Assembly (NCBI RefSeq): GCF_000372425.1
Contig: NZ_AQVD01000005.1
Coordinates: 1 to 64,000, forward strand
Direction: 5' to 3'
Source of the DNA: Streptococcus ferus DSM 20646
GTDB lineage: Bacteria; Bacillota; Bacilli; Lactobacillales; Streptococcaceae
Length of the DNA: 64,000 bases
This document shows positions 1 to 8,490 of the stretch, piece by piece (the stretch's first letter is position 1; each line of letters begins with the position of its first letter). A program made the translations under genes and the position numbers. The notes below the pieces were generated by a model. That model made no database searches, was not told the DNA's origin, and saw only the letters and a program-made list of their open reading frames with translations.

Positions 1-113
1 GCGACTCATGATGAATGGTGGAGCAAGCTCCGGTATCCATCATGCGTTCCACTTGCATGTATTAGGCACGCCGCCAGCGTTCGTCCTGAGCCAGGATCAA
101 ACTCTCTGATAAA
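1..113 (-). rRNA. 16S ribosomal RNA, 5' end (partial)
   Basis: On the minus strand this reads as the conserved start of bacterial 16S rRNA, including AGAGTTTGATCCTGGCTCAG followed by the universal GACGAACGCTGGCGGCGTGCC segment and the start of variable region V1. The gene runs leftward off the window, so only about 113 nt are present. The 5' end is placed by analogy with E. coli numbering and could be off by a few bases. A strong promoter lies about 130 bp upstream. Confidence 0.97.
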
Positions 114-245
114 AGTTGATCAAACTCAAGCTATCACTAGCTCTTCCGTTTTATTGTTTCTTCATTGACAGGTTACTTCCGTAACCCGCACTTAACGTCT
201 TGTTCAGTTGTCAAAGGGCTTTCTCCTTACGGAGACAACTATTAT

Positions 246-274
246 ATTCTAGCACCTACTCTTACCTTTGTCAA
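246..274 (-). promoter_or_regulatory. rRNA operon promoter
   Basis: On the minus strand TTGACA (269-274) and TAGAAT (246-251) are separated by 17 bp. Transcription would start near 239 and give a leader of about 125 nt before 16S. The near-consensus hexamers and position fit an rRNA P1-type promoter. Confidence 0.85.
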
Positions 275-293
275 CTACTTTTTTGCGTTTTTG

Positions 294-326
294 AAAAAAA
301 TACCTTGCACTAGTCAAGGTATTTTT
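294..326 (-). terminator. Terminator of the opp operon
   Basis: A 9-bp stem (299-307 with 315-323) encloses a 7-nt loop. On the minus strand it is followed by seven U residues, and it lies directly after the oppF stop codon. Confidence 0.85.
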
Positions 327-330
327 ATAG

Positions 331-1263
331 TTAGGATAATTCTTTTTTATAGCCTTCAGCCTCTTCTTCAGTTGACAGCACAAAATGTCCAGGCGTAATC
401 TCATGCATGCTTCTCTCTTGGCCATCCTGCTCCATACTAGGGTCATACACCAAAGGCACACGGCGACGCTCGATTTCTGGATCAGGTTCAGGAATCGCCG
501 ATAATAAGCTTTTAGTGTAGGGATGTATTGGATGATGATAAACATCATCTGAGCTACCTACTTCTAACAGTTTCCCCCAGTGCATGACACCGATTCGGTC
601 TGAAATATATTTGACCATTGACAAATCATGCGCAATGAACAAATAAGTCAAGCCTTGATCAGCCTGTAATTGCTGCATCAATTTAACAACCTGTGCCTGG
701 ATAGACACGTCTAAAGCAGAGATAGGTTCGTCTGCGATAATAAATTTTGGCTCAACTGCCAGAGCGCGAGCAATTCCTATCCTCTGACGCTGACCGCCTG
801 AAAATTCATGCGGATAGCGAGTTAGGTGGTCTTTATTTAGACCAACCAGCTCCAATAGTTCTTCAACTTTTTCATCCCTGTCTTTTGAAGTAAGAGCCAA
901 ACCATGCACATCTAAACCTTCTGCAACAATGTCTCTGATTTTCATACGTCCGTCTAGGCTAGCCTGAGGATCTTGGAAAATCATTTGCGCATCTTTGCGA
1001 AATTCAAACAGTTCCTTACCTTTTAGAGAGGATACTGTCTGTCCCTCAAAATCAATTTCACCGTCATTGATGTCGTAGAGTTTTAGAATAGCTCGACCAA
1101 TAGTGGTTTTTCCTGACCCCGACTCGCCTACAAGTCCAAAAACTTCACCTTCATAGATGTCAAAACTAACGTTATCAATTGCCTTGACTTCATTAGATTT
1201 CCCCTTATTAAAAACTAAGGACACATTTTTGACTTCAACTAATTTTTTACGGTTTTCAGTCAT
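331..1263 (-). CDS. oppF: Oligopeptide ABC transporter ATP-binding protein OppF
   Basis: Cytoplasmic ATPase of the oligopeptide importer, 310 aa; it pairs with OppD to power uptake of peptides delivered by OppA. The Walker A motif GESGSGKT is at about residues 46-53, the ABC signature FSGGQRQR lies in mid-protein and is followed by Walker B IIADEP, and a C-terminal oligopeptide-transporter extension includes HPIHPYT. The start at MTENRK is preferred over an upstream in-frame ATG: it has a strong AAAGGAGG site, and its ATG shares one base with the oppD stop (TAATG), which implies translational coupling. Last gene of oppABCDF. Confidence 0.96.
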   Translation of the reverse strand: MTENRKKLVEVKNVSLVFNKGKSNEVKAIDNVSFDIYEGEVFGLVGESGSGKTTIGRAILKLYDINDGEIDFEGQTVSSLKGKELFEFRKDAQMIFQDPQASLDGRMKIRDIVAEGLDVHGLALTSKDRDEKVEELLELVGLNKDHLTRYPHEFSGGQRQRIGIARALAVEPKFIIADEPISALDVSIQAQVVKLMQQLQADQGLTYLFIAHDLSMVKYISDRIGVMHWGKLLEVGSSDDVYHHPIHPYTKSLLSAIPEPDPEIERRRVPLVYDPSMEQDGQERSMHEITPGHFVLSTEEEAEGYKKELS

Positions 1264-2309
1264 TAGCGTTTGCCTCCTTTCAACGTTGCCCAACGGTCCC
1301 ATCTTTTTAAGATAGAGTCCGGCGGAGTTACTTGAGGTGCTCGATCATCGAGCAGCCAAGTGGCCGCATAATGGCTATCCGAAACCTTGAAAAAAGGTGG
1401 TTCTTCTTCTAAATCAATGTCCAAAGCATATTGGTTACGAGGGGTAAAGGCATCGCCTTTAGGAGGATTTAGCAGATCCGGTGGTGTTCCAGGAATGGAT
1501 TCGAGACTGCCTGAAGCGGTATCTGTCGTTGGCATTGAATTTAGCAAGCCCCAAGTATAGGGATGCTGCGGATTATAGAAGATTTCTTCAACTGTCCCGT
1601 ATTCAATAATTTTACCTGCGTACATAACCGCCACACGATCAGCCATCCCAGCGACAACCCCTAAATCATGGGTAATGAAGATGATTGACGAATCAGAGGT
1701 TTTTTGAATTTTTTTCATCAACTGAAGAATCTGCGCTTGAATGGTCACATCTAGGGCTGTTGTCGGCTCATCTGCAATCAGGATTTCAGGATTTGTAGCC
1801 AGAGCAATCGCAATAACCGCCCTTTGTCTCATCCCACCCGACCACTGATGCGGATAATCATTAATATGCTCCTCAGCATTCGGAATCCCAACCTGTTTCA
1901 TAAGCTCCAAAGCTCTATCCAAAGCCGCCTTTTTGCTGGCTTTTTCATGCTTCATAATGGGCTCCGCTATTTGCAGACCAATTCTCATTGTCGGATCTAG
2001 ACTGGTCATCGGATCTTGAAAAATCATGGCTATCTCATTTCCGCGAACTTTAGACCAATCATTTTCACTCAGTTCTGTTAAGTTTTTTCCTTTAAAGAGA
2101 ATATCCCCTTTAATTTCGGCATTTTTAGCAGACAGTCCCATCAAGGTACGCGTTGTTACTGACTTCCCTGATCCAGATTCACCGACAATAGCCAGCGTTT
2201 CTCCCTTTTTAAGGTCAAAGGAAACATCTCTGATTGCTTTAACCCTGCCTGCATAGGTACGGAAATCAACAAAAAGGTCTTTTATTTGTAAAATCGTTTC
2301 TTTATCCAT
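1263..2309 (-). CDS. oppD: Oligopeptide ABC transporter ATP-binding protein OppD
   Basis: Cytoplasmic ATPase partner of OppF, 348 aa, the usual family length. It carries Walker A GESGSGKS, a Q-loop in FQDPMTS, signature WSGGMRQR, Walker B LIADEPTTALD and the C-terminal oligopeptide/dipeptide domain (NPQHPYTWGLL). It starts 11 nt after oppC with an AGAAGGGA ribosome-binding site and overlaps oppF by one base. Confidence 0.96.
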   Translation of the reverse strand: MDKETILQIKDLFVDFRTYAGRVKAIRDVSFDLKKGETLAIVGESGSGKSVTTRTLMGLSAKNAEIKGDILFKGKNLTELSENDWSKVRGNEIAMIFQDPMTSLDPTMRIGLQIAEPIMKHEKASKKAALDRALELMKQVGIPNAEEHINDYPHQWSGGMRQRAVIAIALATNPEILIADEPTTALDVTIQAQILQLMKKIQKTSDSSIIFITHDLGVVAGMADRVAVMYAGKIIEYGTVEEIFYNPQHPYTWGLLNSMPTTDTASGSLESIPGTPPDLLNPPKGDAFTPRNQYALDIDLEEEPPFFKVSDSHYAATWLLDDRAPQVTPPDSILKRWDRWATLKGGKR

Positions 2310-2320
2310 TGTTTTCCCTT

Positions 2321-3352
2321 CTATTCTTGGCTAGATTTTGGATCAAATGCATCGCGTAAACCATCACCCAGCAAAATAAAAGCTAGAGAAATTAAGCAGA
2401 GTGCAAGAGAAGGCAAGATGATTTGATAAGGGTAATATTGCAGATTTTCCTGAGCATCTGCAATCAAAGAACCTAGAGAAGCCGTTGGTGGCTTAACACC
2501 AAGGTTAATCGCTGATAGCACTGCCTCATACATGATGGCAGATGGAATAGACATCATAATTTGAACGATAATAACACCAGAAATATTAGGCAAGATATGC
2601 TTGAAGGCAACCTTCCAAGGTTTTTCTCCTAGAGTTCTAGAAGCCAAAACAAACTCTCGCTCTCTATAAGAAAGCGTCATATTTCTCACTTGTCTTGCCA
2701 TACTGGTCCATCCGGTCAAGCCGATTGCCAAAACAATTGAAAAGAGGCCATTTCCCAGAAGAAGTCCTAGCATCGTAACGATAACAAGGTTTGGGATTGA
2801 TGAAATAATTTCAATAAGCCGCTGCATCAGTGTGTCCAACCATCCGCCGACATAGCCGGATATTAAACCATAAGTCACTCCAATAAAGAGGTCAATACAG
2901 GTGGCCGCAATTGCAATCAACAAGGAAATTCGGATACCAACGATCAGACGTTTGGCCACGCTTCGGCCTAGACTGTCGGTTCCCAAAAGGAAATATTCTC
3001 CTTTAGGAACTGACTGATCTTTATAAACGTTCGAAGATTCTGTTGCCCCAGGAATTTTGAAAATCCCATTCCAGCCTGGAATTCCTAGACCGCTATTAGG
3101 CGGCAGATTCCCATAAGTTGCGACTTGATCAGGATCAAAGCTATTGGCACTCTTTTGTGTCACAAACACATTAGATACCAAGGCAAAGGCCATCAGCAGG
3201 CCCAAAAACCAAAAAGCGATCAGGGCTAATTTATTTTTCTTTAATCGCCGCCAAGCGTCCTGTAAAAAGGAGAGGGCTGGCTTTTCAATTTTTTCTTGAG
3301 CATCGGTATTTCCTACACCGACTAAGACAAATGCTTTCTTTTTATCTACCAT
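2321..3352 (-). CDS. oppC: Oligopeptide ABC transporter permease OppC
   Basis: Inner-membrane permease of 343 aa forming the transport pore with OppB. An N-terminal cytoplasmic segment precedes a first membrane span near residues 40-60. A long extracytoplasmic stretch, including LLGTDSLGRS typical of OppC/DppC, leads into five more spans and the EAA-type loop that contacts the ATPases (ASRTLGEKPWKVAFKHILPN). The start has a clear AAGGAG site 10 bp after the oppB stop. Confidence 0.95.
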   Translation of the reverse strand: MVDKKKAFVLVGVGNTDAQEKIEKPALSFLQDAWRRLKKNKLALIAFWFLGLLMAFALVSNVFVTQKSANSFDPDQVATYGNLPPNSGLGIPGWNGIFKIPGATESSNVYKDQSVPKGEYFLLGTDSLGRSVAKRLIVGIRISLLIAIAATCIDLFIGVTYGLISGYVGGWLDTLMQRLIEIISSIPNLVIVTMLGLLLGNGLFSIVLAIGLTGWTSMARQVRNMTLSYREREFVLASRTLGEKPWKVAFKHILPNISGVIIVQIMMSIPSAIMYEAVLSAINLGVKPPTASLGSLIADAQENLQYYPYQIILPSLALCLISLAFILLGDGLRDAFDPKSSQE

Positions 3353-3362
3353 TTTCTACTCC

Positions 3363-4277
3363 TTACTGCAACCGAACGCGTGGGTCAACAATGCTTGTAA
3401 TAATATCCGTTAGCAAAATCATTCCCATCAGCATGACAGAATAAACAATGGTTGTTCCCATAATAACAGGGAAATCTTTCGTAGGAATAGAACTTACAAA
3501 CTGTTGGCCGATTCCAGGGATTGAAAAAATCGTTTCAATTAAAACTGAACCTGTCAGCAGGTTAGCCGTCATAGGGCCGATCAACGTTAAGACCGGAATC
3601 ATGGAATTACGGTAAGCATGTCTGTTGACAACCTGCTTCTCAGTCAGTCCTTTCGCTCTGGCCAACTGGATATAATCTGAATTTAGAGCCTCTATCATCT
3701 CACTGCGGACGAATCGCGTGGTGATGGCGAAGGGGCTAAATGATAGAGCTAAGGTCGGTAAAATCGTCTGCGAAAAACTTCCCCATCCTGATACCGGTAG
3801 AAGACCTGTCCTATATCCAAACCAATTTAGCATAAAAACGGCAACGACAAAGGAAGGAACTGAAATCCCCAGAGTTGATACAATACTTAAAAAGCCATCA
3901 ATTCGGTCGTTTTTATGACGGGCAGAAATAGCACCGACAACAAGCCCAAGCCCTACACCAACAACAAGTGCTTGAAGACCAAGCCGAGCCGATACCCCTA
4001 GACGCTGAACAATCAGCGTTGTTACGGATTGGTTGACATACATGAAACTGGTTCCCAAGTTTCCTGAGAAAACATCCGTCAGATATTTCACATATTGCTG
4101 CCAGACAGGCTTGTCTAGGCCGTACTGTTCATTCAGTCGGGCAACCTGTTCAGGGGTTAATTTAGGATTATTATAGGGAGTCCCTGGCATAATCTGCATT
4201 AAGAAAAAGGTTAGGGTGACGACTGCAAATAATGTAATCAGGAGAATCCCAAGTCTTTTAAGAATATATTTCAGCAT
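3363..4277 (-). CDS. oppB: Oligopeptide ABC transporter permease OppB
   Basis: Inner-membrane permease of 304 aa with six predicted spans, beginning MLKYILKRLGILLIT. It has the family's N-terminal periplasmic loop (LMQIMPGTPY) and an EAA loop (ARAKGLTEKQVVNRHAYRN). This start has an AAAGGAA site and removes 30 N-terminal residues that read through an intergenic hairpin in a longer in-frame ORF. Translation begins just 3' of a 21-bp perfect stem-loop that separates it from oppA, a likely point of differential expression. Confidence 0.95.
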   Translation of the reverse strand: MLKYILKRLGILLITLFAVVTLTFFLMQIMPGTPYNNPKLTPEQVARLNEQYGLDKPVWQQYVKYLTDVFSGNLGTSFMYVNQSVTTLIVQRLGVSARLGLQALVVGVGLGLVVGAISARHKNDRIDGFLSIVSTLGISVPSFVVAVFMLNWFGYRTGLLPVSGWGSFSQTILPTLALSFSPFAITTRFVRSEMIEALNSDYIQLARAKGLTEKQVVNRHAYRNSMIPVLTLIGPMTANLLTGSVLIETIFSIPGIGQQFVSSIPTKDFPVIMGTTIVYSVMLMGMILLTDIITSIVDPRVRLQ

Positions 4278-4292
4278 AATGATTCCTTTTCT

Positions 4293-4340
4293 TTGTTTTT
4301 GTTGAAGAGGAAGAACGGGCTTCCTCTTCAACAAAAACAA
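4293..4340 (-). repeat. 21-bp perfect inverted repeat between oppA and oppB
   Basis: Arms 4293-4313 and 4320-4340 are exact reverse complements with a 6-nt loop. On the oppA-oppB transcript the hairpin ends a few bases before the oppB ribosome-binding site. No U-tract follows, so it looks like an mRNA-stabilising or partial-attenuation hairpin rather than a full terminator. Confidence 0.85.
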
Positions 4341-4393
4341 GAACTGGCTTAAGCCAATCCTTGCCATTGTAATTAGTAATAACCTATTAGTTC

Positions 4394-6052
4394 TTATTTT
4401 TTATAAGCGTAGGTGAAATCAACATTCAAACCTGTTGTGTTACGAATAAGTCCTGTGATCTTAGGATTTTGAAGCGACTCTGTACTACGGAAGTAAAGCG
4501 GATTGATGTTTGCTTCGTCATAGAGAGCTTTTTCAGCAGTCTTATAGTTTTTAGCAGCTTTTTCAGGGTTCAAAGCATTGGTGGTGATAGCTTCTTCGTA
4601 AGCTTTATCATAAGTTTTATTGGAGAAGCCACCATTGTTTTGAGATGAGCCTGTTTTGAACAATCCGTAGAAGGTTGATCCTTCTGGGTAATCACCGCCC
4701 CAAAGCGACAGAACGATATCAAAGTTTTGATTATCTTGATCTTGCAGACGTTGTTTGAACGGTACAAATTTTTGCTCGATCGTCAAGCCTGGAAGAGCTT
4801 TTTCCCAAGCACCCTTGATGTAGTCAAGGGAAGTCTTAGCAGTCAGACTGTCAGCATCTGAAGTGATGGTCAGAGTGATTTTCTTCTCACCGATTTCAGC
4901 CAAACCTTCTTTGAAGAGTTTTTTCGCTTTTTTAGCATCGTAGGCATAGCCTGGTGCGACCAATTTGGAAAGATCTTTTCCGTCAACCTTACCTAAGCCA
5001 TAAGGCGCCAGACCTGTTGCTGCACGTGATCCTGTCGGCACAACGGTATTGACAAAGGTTTTACGGTTAGTTGCTAGGTTCAAAGCTTGACGAATTTTCT
5101 TGTTAGACAAGGCTTTCACCTTACCAGTTTGATTATACTGGAAGTAGGCTGTTACTGCTTCAGCAACATCTACCACATCTTTATTGCTCTTGTTAGCTTT
5201 GTAAAGAGACGGTGTGTTAGAAATGTTTGCGTTGTCTAATTCACCGCGTTTGTACATATTAACAGCAGTTTCTGGTTTCTTAACAACTTGGACGTTAACC
5301 GCGCTGTTTTTAACCTTCTTAGCATTCCAGTAGTATTTATTTTTCTTCAGAGTGAATTTATTGTTCGTTCCATTCCAGCCAGTAACAACATAGGCACCTG
5401 AATAAACTTGATTATCAGCATTCGTACCGTACTTATCGCCAGCCTTAGTGACAAACTCTTCTTTTTGCGGCATAAAGTTAGCAAACGACAAGAAGTAGAG
5501 CATTTGTGGAGATGGAGCCGTTAGCGTGAAGATCACCTTGTTCCCATCAGCCTTGACCCCAAGTTCATTAAGATCGGTTACCTTGCCTTCATTAATTTCT
5601 GCAGCATTTTTAACATTTGATTCTAAGGCTAAGTAAGCGTACTCTGAAGCTGTCTTAGGATCCACAAGTCGCTGCCATGAATAAACAAAGTCTTTGGCCG
5701 TCAAGTCGCTCCCGTCAGACCATTTTAGACCATCACGCAGAGTGGCTGTATAGGTTAAACCATCTTCAGATACTTCAACTTTTTTAGCGAGGTCTGGTTT
5801 TGGATCGCCGTTTTTATCAACACGAAGCAGGTTAGCCCCTGAATTTCCAATGGTTAAAGAGGAATATGTATCTGTAACTTTTGAAATATCCAGTGTATTA
5901 ATCTCTGTCGGAATGGTCCAGTTAATGGCATTCTTTGAAGAATCGGCAGCAGTAGCTTTGCTGTCACCAACGGCCGCTAGGGCCACAAGAGAAGCGAGCG
6001 CCACTGTTCCCAGAGCAGCACGTTTCCATGTACTTTTCTTTGTTTTTATCAT
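4394..6052 (-). CDS. oppA: Oligopeptide-binding protein OppA
   Basis: Extracellular peptide receptor of the Opp importer, solute-binding family 5, 552 aa. An N-terminal signal (positive MIKTKKSTWKR, then a hydrophobic core) precedes the SBP_bac_5 domain, which carries family landmarks such as LRDGLKWSDG and KDFVYSWQRL. The expected lipobox cysteine is missing: the core ends LAAVGDSKATA where a lipoprotein would have LAAC, although a signal-peptidase-I-like ATA site follows. The start is set by AAGGAGAG 7 nt upstream of MIKTKK; a longer in-frame ORF lacks such a site. First gene of the opp operon, with its own promoter. Confidence 0.94.
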   Translation of the reverse strand: MIKTKKSTWKRAALGTVALASLVALAAVGDSKATAADSSKNAINWTIPTEINTLDISKVTDTYSSLTIGNSGANLLRVDKNGDPKPDLAKKVEVSEDGLTYTATLRDGLKWSDGSDLTAKDFVYSWQRLVDPKTASEYAYLALESNVKNAAEINEGKVTDLNELGVKADGNKVIFTLTAPSPQMLYFLSFANFMPQKEEFVTKAGDKYGTNADNQVYSGAYVVTGWNGTNNKFTLKKNKYYWNAKKVKNSAVNVQVVKKPETAVNMYKRGELDNANISNTPSLYKANKSNKDVVDVAEAVTAYFQYNQTGKVKALSNKKIRQALNLATNRKTFVNTVVPTGSRAATGLAPYGLGKVDGKDLSKLVAPGYAYDAKKAKKLFKEGLAEIGEKKITLTITSDADSLTAKTSLDYIKGAWEKALPGLTIEQKFVPFKQRLQDQDNQNFDIVLSLWGGDYPEGSTFYGLFKTGSSQNNGGFSNKTYDKAYEEAITTNALNPEKAAKNYKTAEKALYDEANINPLYFRSTESLQNPKITGLIRNTTGLNVDFTYAYKK

Positions 6053-6111
6053 AAAAACTCTCCTTACTTTTCTCAAAATAATATTTGAGGATTAAAAGTT
6101 CTGTAATCAAT

Positions 6112-6140
6112 ATTTTATCTTATTTTAAAATGATATGCAA
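6112..6140 (-). promoter_or_regulatory. opp operon promoter
   Basis: On the minus strand TTGCAT (6135-6140), a 17-bp spacer and TAAAAT (6112-6117) lie about 60 bp upstream of oppA. Confidence 0.7.
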
Positions 6141-6284
6141 GCGGTTCTATCTGAAAAATGTCTGAATTTTCTTTCAGTATAATTAAAGCAAGCACAGCTG
6201 CCGTTGATTCTTTTTCCTTTAAAGATTGGCTTTTTTCTTCACGAAGAAGCTCTATCTTCGTCTGGTCAGGATTTTTCTCTTTTA

Positions 6285-6293
6285 TGTTATAAT
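6285..6293 (+). promoter_or_regulatory. Extended -10 promoter of dacA, leaderless arrangement
   Basis: A perfect extended -10 (TG-T-TATAAT) ends at 6293, and no -35 is recognisable. Normal spacing puts +1 at 6300, the A of the dacA ATG. No Shine-Dalgarno sequence lies between them. Confidence 0.7.
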
Positions 6294-6299
6294 ACCAGT

Positions 6300-7538
6300 A
6301 TGAAAAAGATTTTTTGTTTATTGCTTATTACTATTAGTTTCTTTGGAGGAGCCGTCAAGGCTGATGACAATTTTGATGTCAGTGCCAGACATGCGATTGC
6401 TATTGAAAACTCAACTGGTAAGATTCTATATGAAAAAGACAGTAATACTTCTGCCGGGATTGCCTCAATTACCAAAATTTTGACCGTTTATCTCGTTTAC
6501 AAAGAGATTCAAGCGGGAGAATTAAAGTGGGATGACAAGGTTAAGATTTCAAATTACGCTTATGGTTTAACGACGAATTATGAAACAAGCAATGTCCCCA
6601 TGGAAGCAAGAGAGTATACTGTCAAACAATTAGTGGAAGCTACCATGATTGCCAGTGCCAACAGCGCAGCCATTGCTTTAGCAGAAAAAATTGCCGGCAC
6701 TGAACCCAAATTTGTTGATTTGATGAAAAAACAGCTCGATGCCTGGGGCATTAAGGACTATAAGCTTGTCAACGCCTCTGGACTTAACAATAGTCTTTTG
6801 GGGGAAAATATTTATCCCGGAACAAGTTCCGAAGATGAAAATATGATGAGCGCCAAAAGCGTCGCCATTATCGCCCACCATCTCATCAATGATTTCCCAG
6901 ACGTCTTAAAAATTACAAGTCAAACAACGGCAGACTTCGCTGGAACCCCGATTACAACTTATAATTATATGCTGCCCAATATGTCTTATGCCAGAGACGG
7001 TGTTGATGGGCTCAAAACCGGAACCACCGAACTGGCTGGCGCTTCTTTTGTCGCTACTTCAACAGAAAATAAGATGCGGATTATTACCGTTGTGCTCAAT
7101 GCGGATAATGCCGACATTGATACCAATGCGCGTTTTAAGGCGACTAATGACCTGCTAAATTATGTCTCTCAGAACTATGAAGCGCGCACCCTGGTCGCAA
7201 AAGGCAAGAGCTACCGCAAAAGCACAGCTAAGATTGTAGATGGCAAGGAGAAAACAGTCTCCAGCATCGCCGAGAAGAGTTTGACCGTCATTGAAAAAAA
7301 GACGGCCGCTACAGCTGGCAAACTTAAGATAGAAACCTCGGAGAAGGGCTATGTTGCCACGGTTAAAAAAGGAAGCAAAGTCGGCAAGGCTGTTTTCTAC
7401 GATAGCGATTTGGTCGGTGATGGTTATATCGGCCAAGTCCCTAGCGTTAACCTGCTAGCCAAAAAAGAAGTGAAGCGGAGCTTCTTCCTTAAAGTTTGGT
7501 GGAATCATTTTGTCATTTATGTCAATGAAAAACTCTAA
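6300..7538 (+). CDS. dacA: D-alanyl-D-alanine carboxypeptidase (PBP5/PBP3 type)
   Basis: Low-molecular-mass penicillin-binding protein of 412 aa that trims the terminal D-Ala from peptidoglycan stem peptides at the outer membrane face. It has a signal peptide (MKKIFCLLL... cleaved near VKA-DD), then the peptidase S11 triad: SITK (active-site Ser), SAN and KTGT. A C-terminal PBP5-type beta domain follows, ending in an aromatic amphipathic helix (VWWNHFVIYV) that would anchor it to the membrane. The ATG at 6300 is the only start that preserves the signal peptide, yet it has no ribosome-binding site and coincides with the predicted transcription start. Confidence 0.94.
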   Translation: MKKIFCLLLITISFFGGAVKADDNFDVSARHAIAIENSTGKILYEKDSNTSAGIASITKILTVYLVYKEIQAGELKWDDKVKISNYAYGLTTNYETSNVPMEAREYTVKQLVEATMIASANSAAIALAEKIAGTEPKFVDLMKKQLDAWGIKDYKLVNASGLNNSLLGENIYPGTSSEDENMMSAKSVAIIAHHLINDFPDVLKITSQTTADFAGTPITTYNYMLPNMSYARDGVDGLKTGTTELAGASFVATSTENKMRIITVVLNADNADIDTNARFKATNDLLNYVSQNYEARTLVAKGKSYRKSTAKIVDGKEKTVSSIAEKSLTVIEKKTAATAGKLKIETSEKGYVATVKKGSKVGKAVFYDSDLVGDGYIGQVPSVNLLAKKEVKRSFFLKVWWNHFVIYVNEKL

Positions 7539-7576
7539 TTGCTGACAGCTCTCTTATTCTAACAATACCGTCGCAT

Positions 7577-7604
7577 AAAAAACTTGCCTGAGGCAAGTTT
7601 TTTA
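7577..7604. terminator. Bidirectional terminator between dacA and the 7602-8369 gene
   Basis: The stem AAAACTTGCC/GGCAAGTTTT with a TGA loop is flanked by A- and T-runs. It serves converging genes and overlaps the stop codon of the minus-strand gene. Confidence 0.85.
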
Positions 7605-8369
7605 TGTTGTCGTTTGATCTGGTGCAAGAAAACGAGAGCTATCCACCTTGTTCCACTGTGAATAAGAAGTGTCAATCGACATTTTTAAGACATCAGACCC
7701 TTTTTTATAATCAAGATTCATGGTGAAAGCAGAGAGATAAAGTGTTTTTTTATTGAAAGTGACTGTGAATGTTTTATCGACATCTGTCTGACTGACCCCA
7801 GTTAAAACGAGGTTCAGTTCGTCTTTAAACAAAGAAACCAAATCGACATTTTGACTTTTTAAGACCAAGGTATAGGTCTTGCTGGTTTCTTTCAGTTTCA
7901 AATCATCCTTCATTTTATATAAGATGTTTAAAAAGCTGAAGTAGCCTGGCTGGACATAGTAATCACCATTGGTTGTTTGTTTTGTCCAAGTACCGTCTTC
8001 AGAAGTTCTTGTGTAGATGGGGTAGCCTTGGCCGCCGGCGAGGATATACTCTTGGTAGCTCCTGCTTCCATTTTTCGTCTGTTCGATGACAGCGCTGGCA
8101 CGCTTTAAATCAGAGGCAGATGTCCCATAATCCAAGTCAGCCTCCATATCCTGAGACTTGCTGTCCTGATTCACTTTTAATGACAGATCCATCTCGAAAT
8201 GCACGGTTTTCACCTTTTTATTGGCGCTTTTTACTTTCTTCAAGAAACTAGCAACAGACGGTTTTGAAGCTGCCTGAACCTTTTCCTGTTTACCGGCACT
8301 CGTACTGACAGCCAGCCCTAGGGCTAAGACGGCACAAATTCCCCAGATTAAAGATTTCTTTTTCTGCAT
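7602..8369 (-). CDS. Secreted protein, possibly DUF6612/LolA-like
   Basis: 255 aa with a signal peptide (positive MQKKK, hydrophobic ICAVLALGLAV, possible cleavage after VQA). The mature part resembles Firmicute LolA/LppX-like or DUF6612 proteins: a basic helix (FLKKVKSANKKVKTVHFEMDL) leads into beta strands of the form GTWTKQ and KTFTVTFNKKTLYLSAFTMN. Related proteins are usually lipoproteins, but no lipobox cysteine follows the hydrophobic core here. Translation starts after a strong AAGGAGG. A cre-like site in the upstream region suggests carbon catabolite control. Function unknown; the family assignment comes from fold-like features only. Confidence 0.75.
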   Translation of the reverse strand: MQKKKSLIWGICAVLALGLAVSTSAGKQEKVQAASKPSVASFLKKVKSANKKVKTVHFEMDLSLKVNQDSKSQDMEADLDYGTSASDLKRASAVIEQTKNGSRSYQEYILAGGQGYPIYTRTSEDGTWTKQTTNGDYYVQPGYFSFLNILYKMKDDLKLKETSKTYTLVLKSQNVDLVSLFKDELNLVLTGVSQTDVDKTFTVTFNKKTLYLSAFTMNLDYKKGSDVLKMSIDTSYSQWNKVDSSRFLAPDQTTT

Positions 8370-8423
8370 TTCCTTTTCCTCCTTCGTTCATCTCCATATT
8401 AACACTTTTAGTTTAACATTTTT

Positions 8424-8437
8424 TGTAAGCGTTTTCT
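8424..8437. promoter_or_regulatory. cre (CcpA-binding) site
   Basis: On the minus strand this reads AGAAAACGCTTACA and fits the cre consensus. It lies about 55 bp upstream of the secreted-protein start. The same 14 bases occur upstream of fruA at 56608-56621. Confidence 0.65.
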
Positions 8438-8467
8438 ATAATTTGAGGGATTTTTATAGAATTGTAA

Positions 8468-8490
8468 TAAAAAAAGAGCCTAGGCTCTTT
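8468..8490 (-). terminator. suf operon terminator
   Basis: An 18-nt palindrome (8473-8490, AAAGAGCC/GGCTCTTT) is followed on the minus strand by a U-run. The stem begins directly next to the sufB stop codon. Confidence 0.85.
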
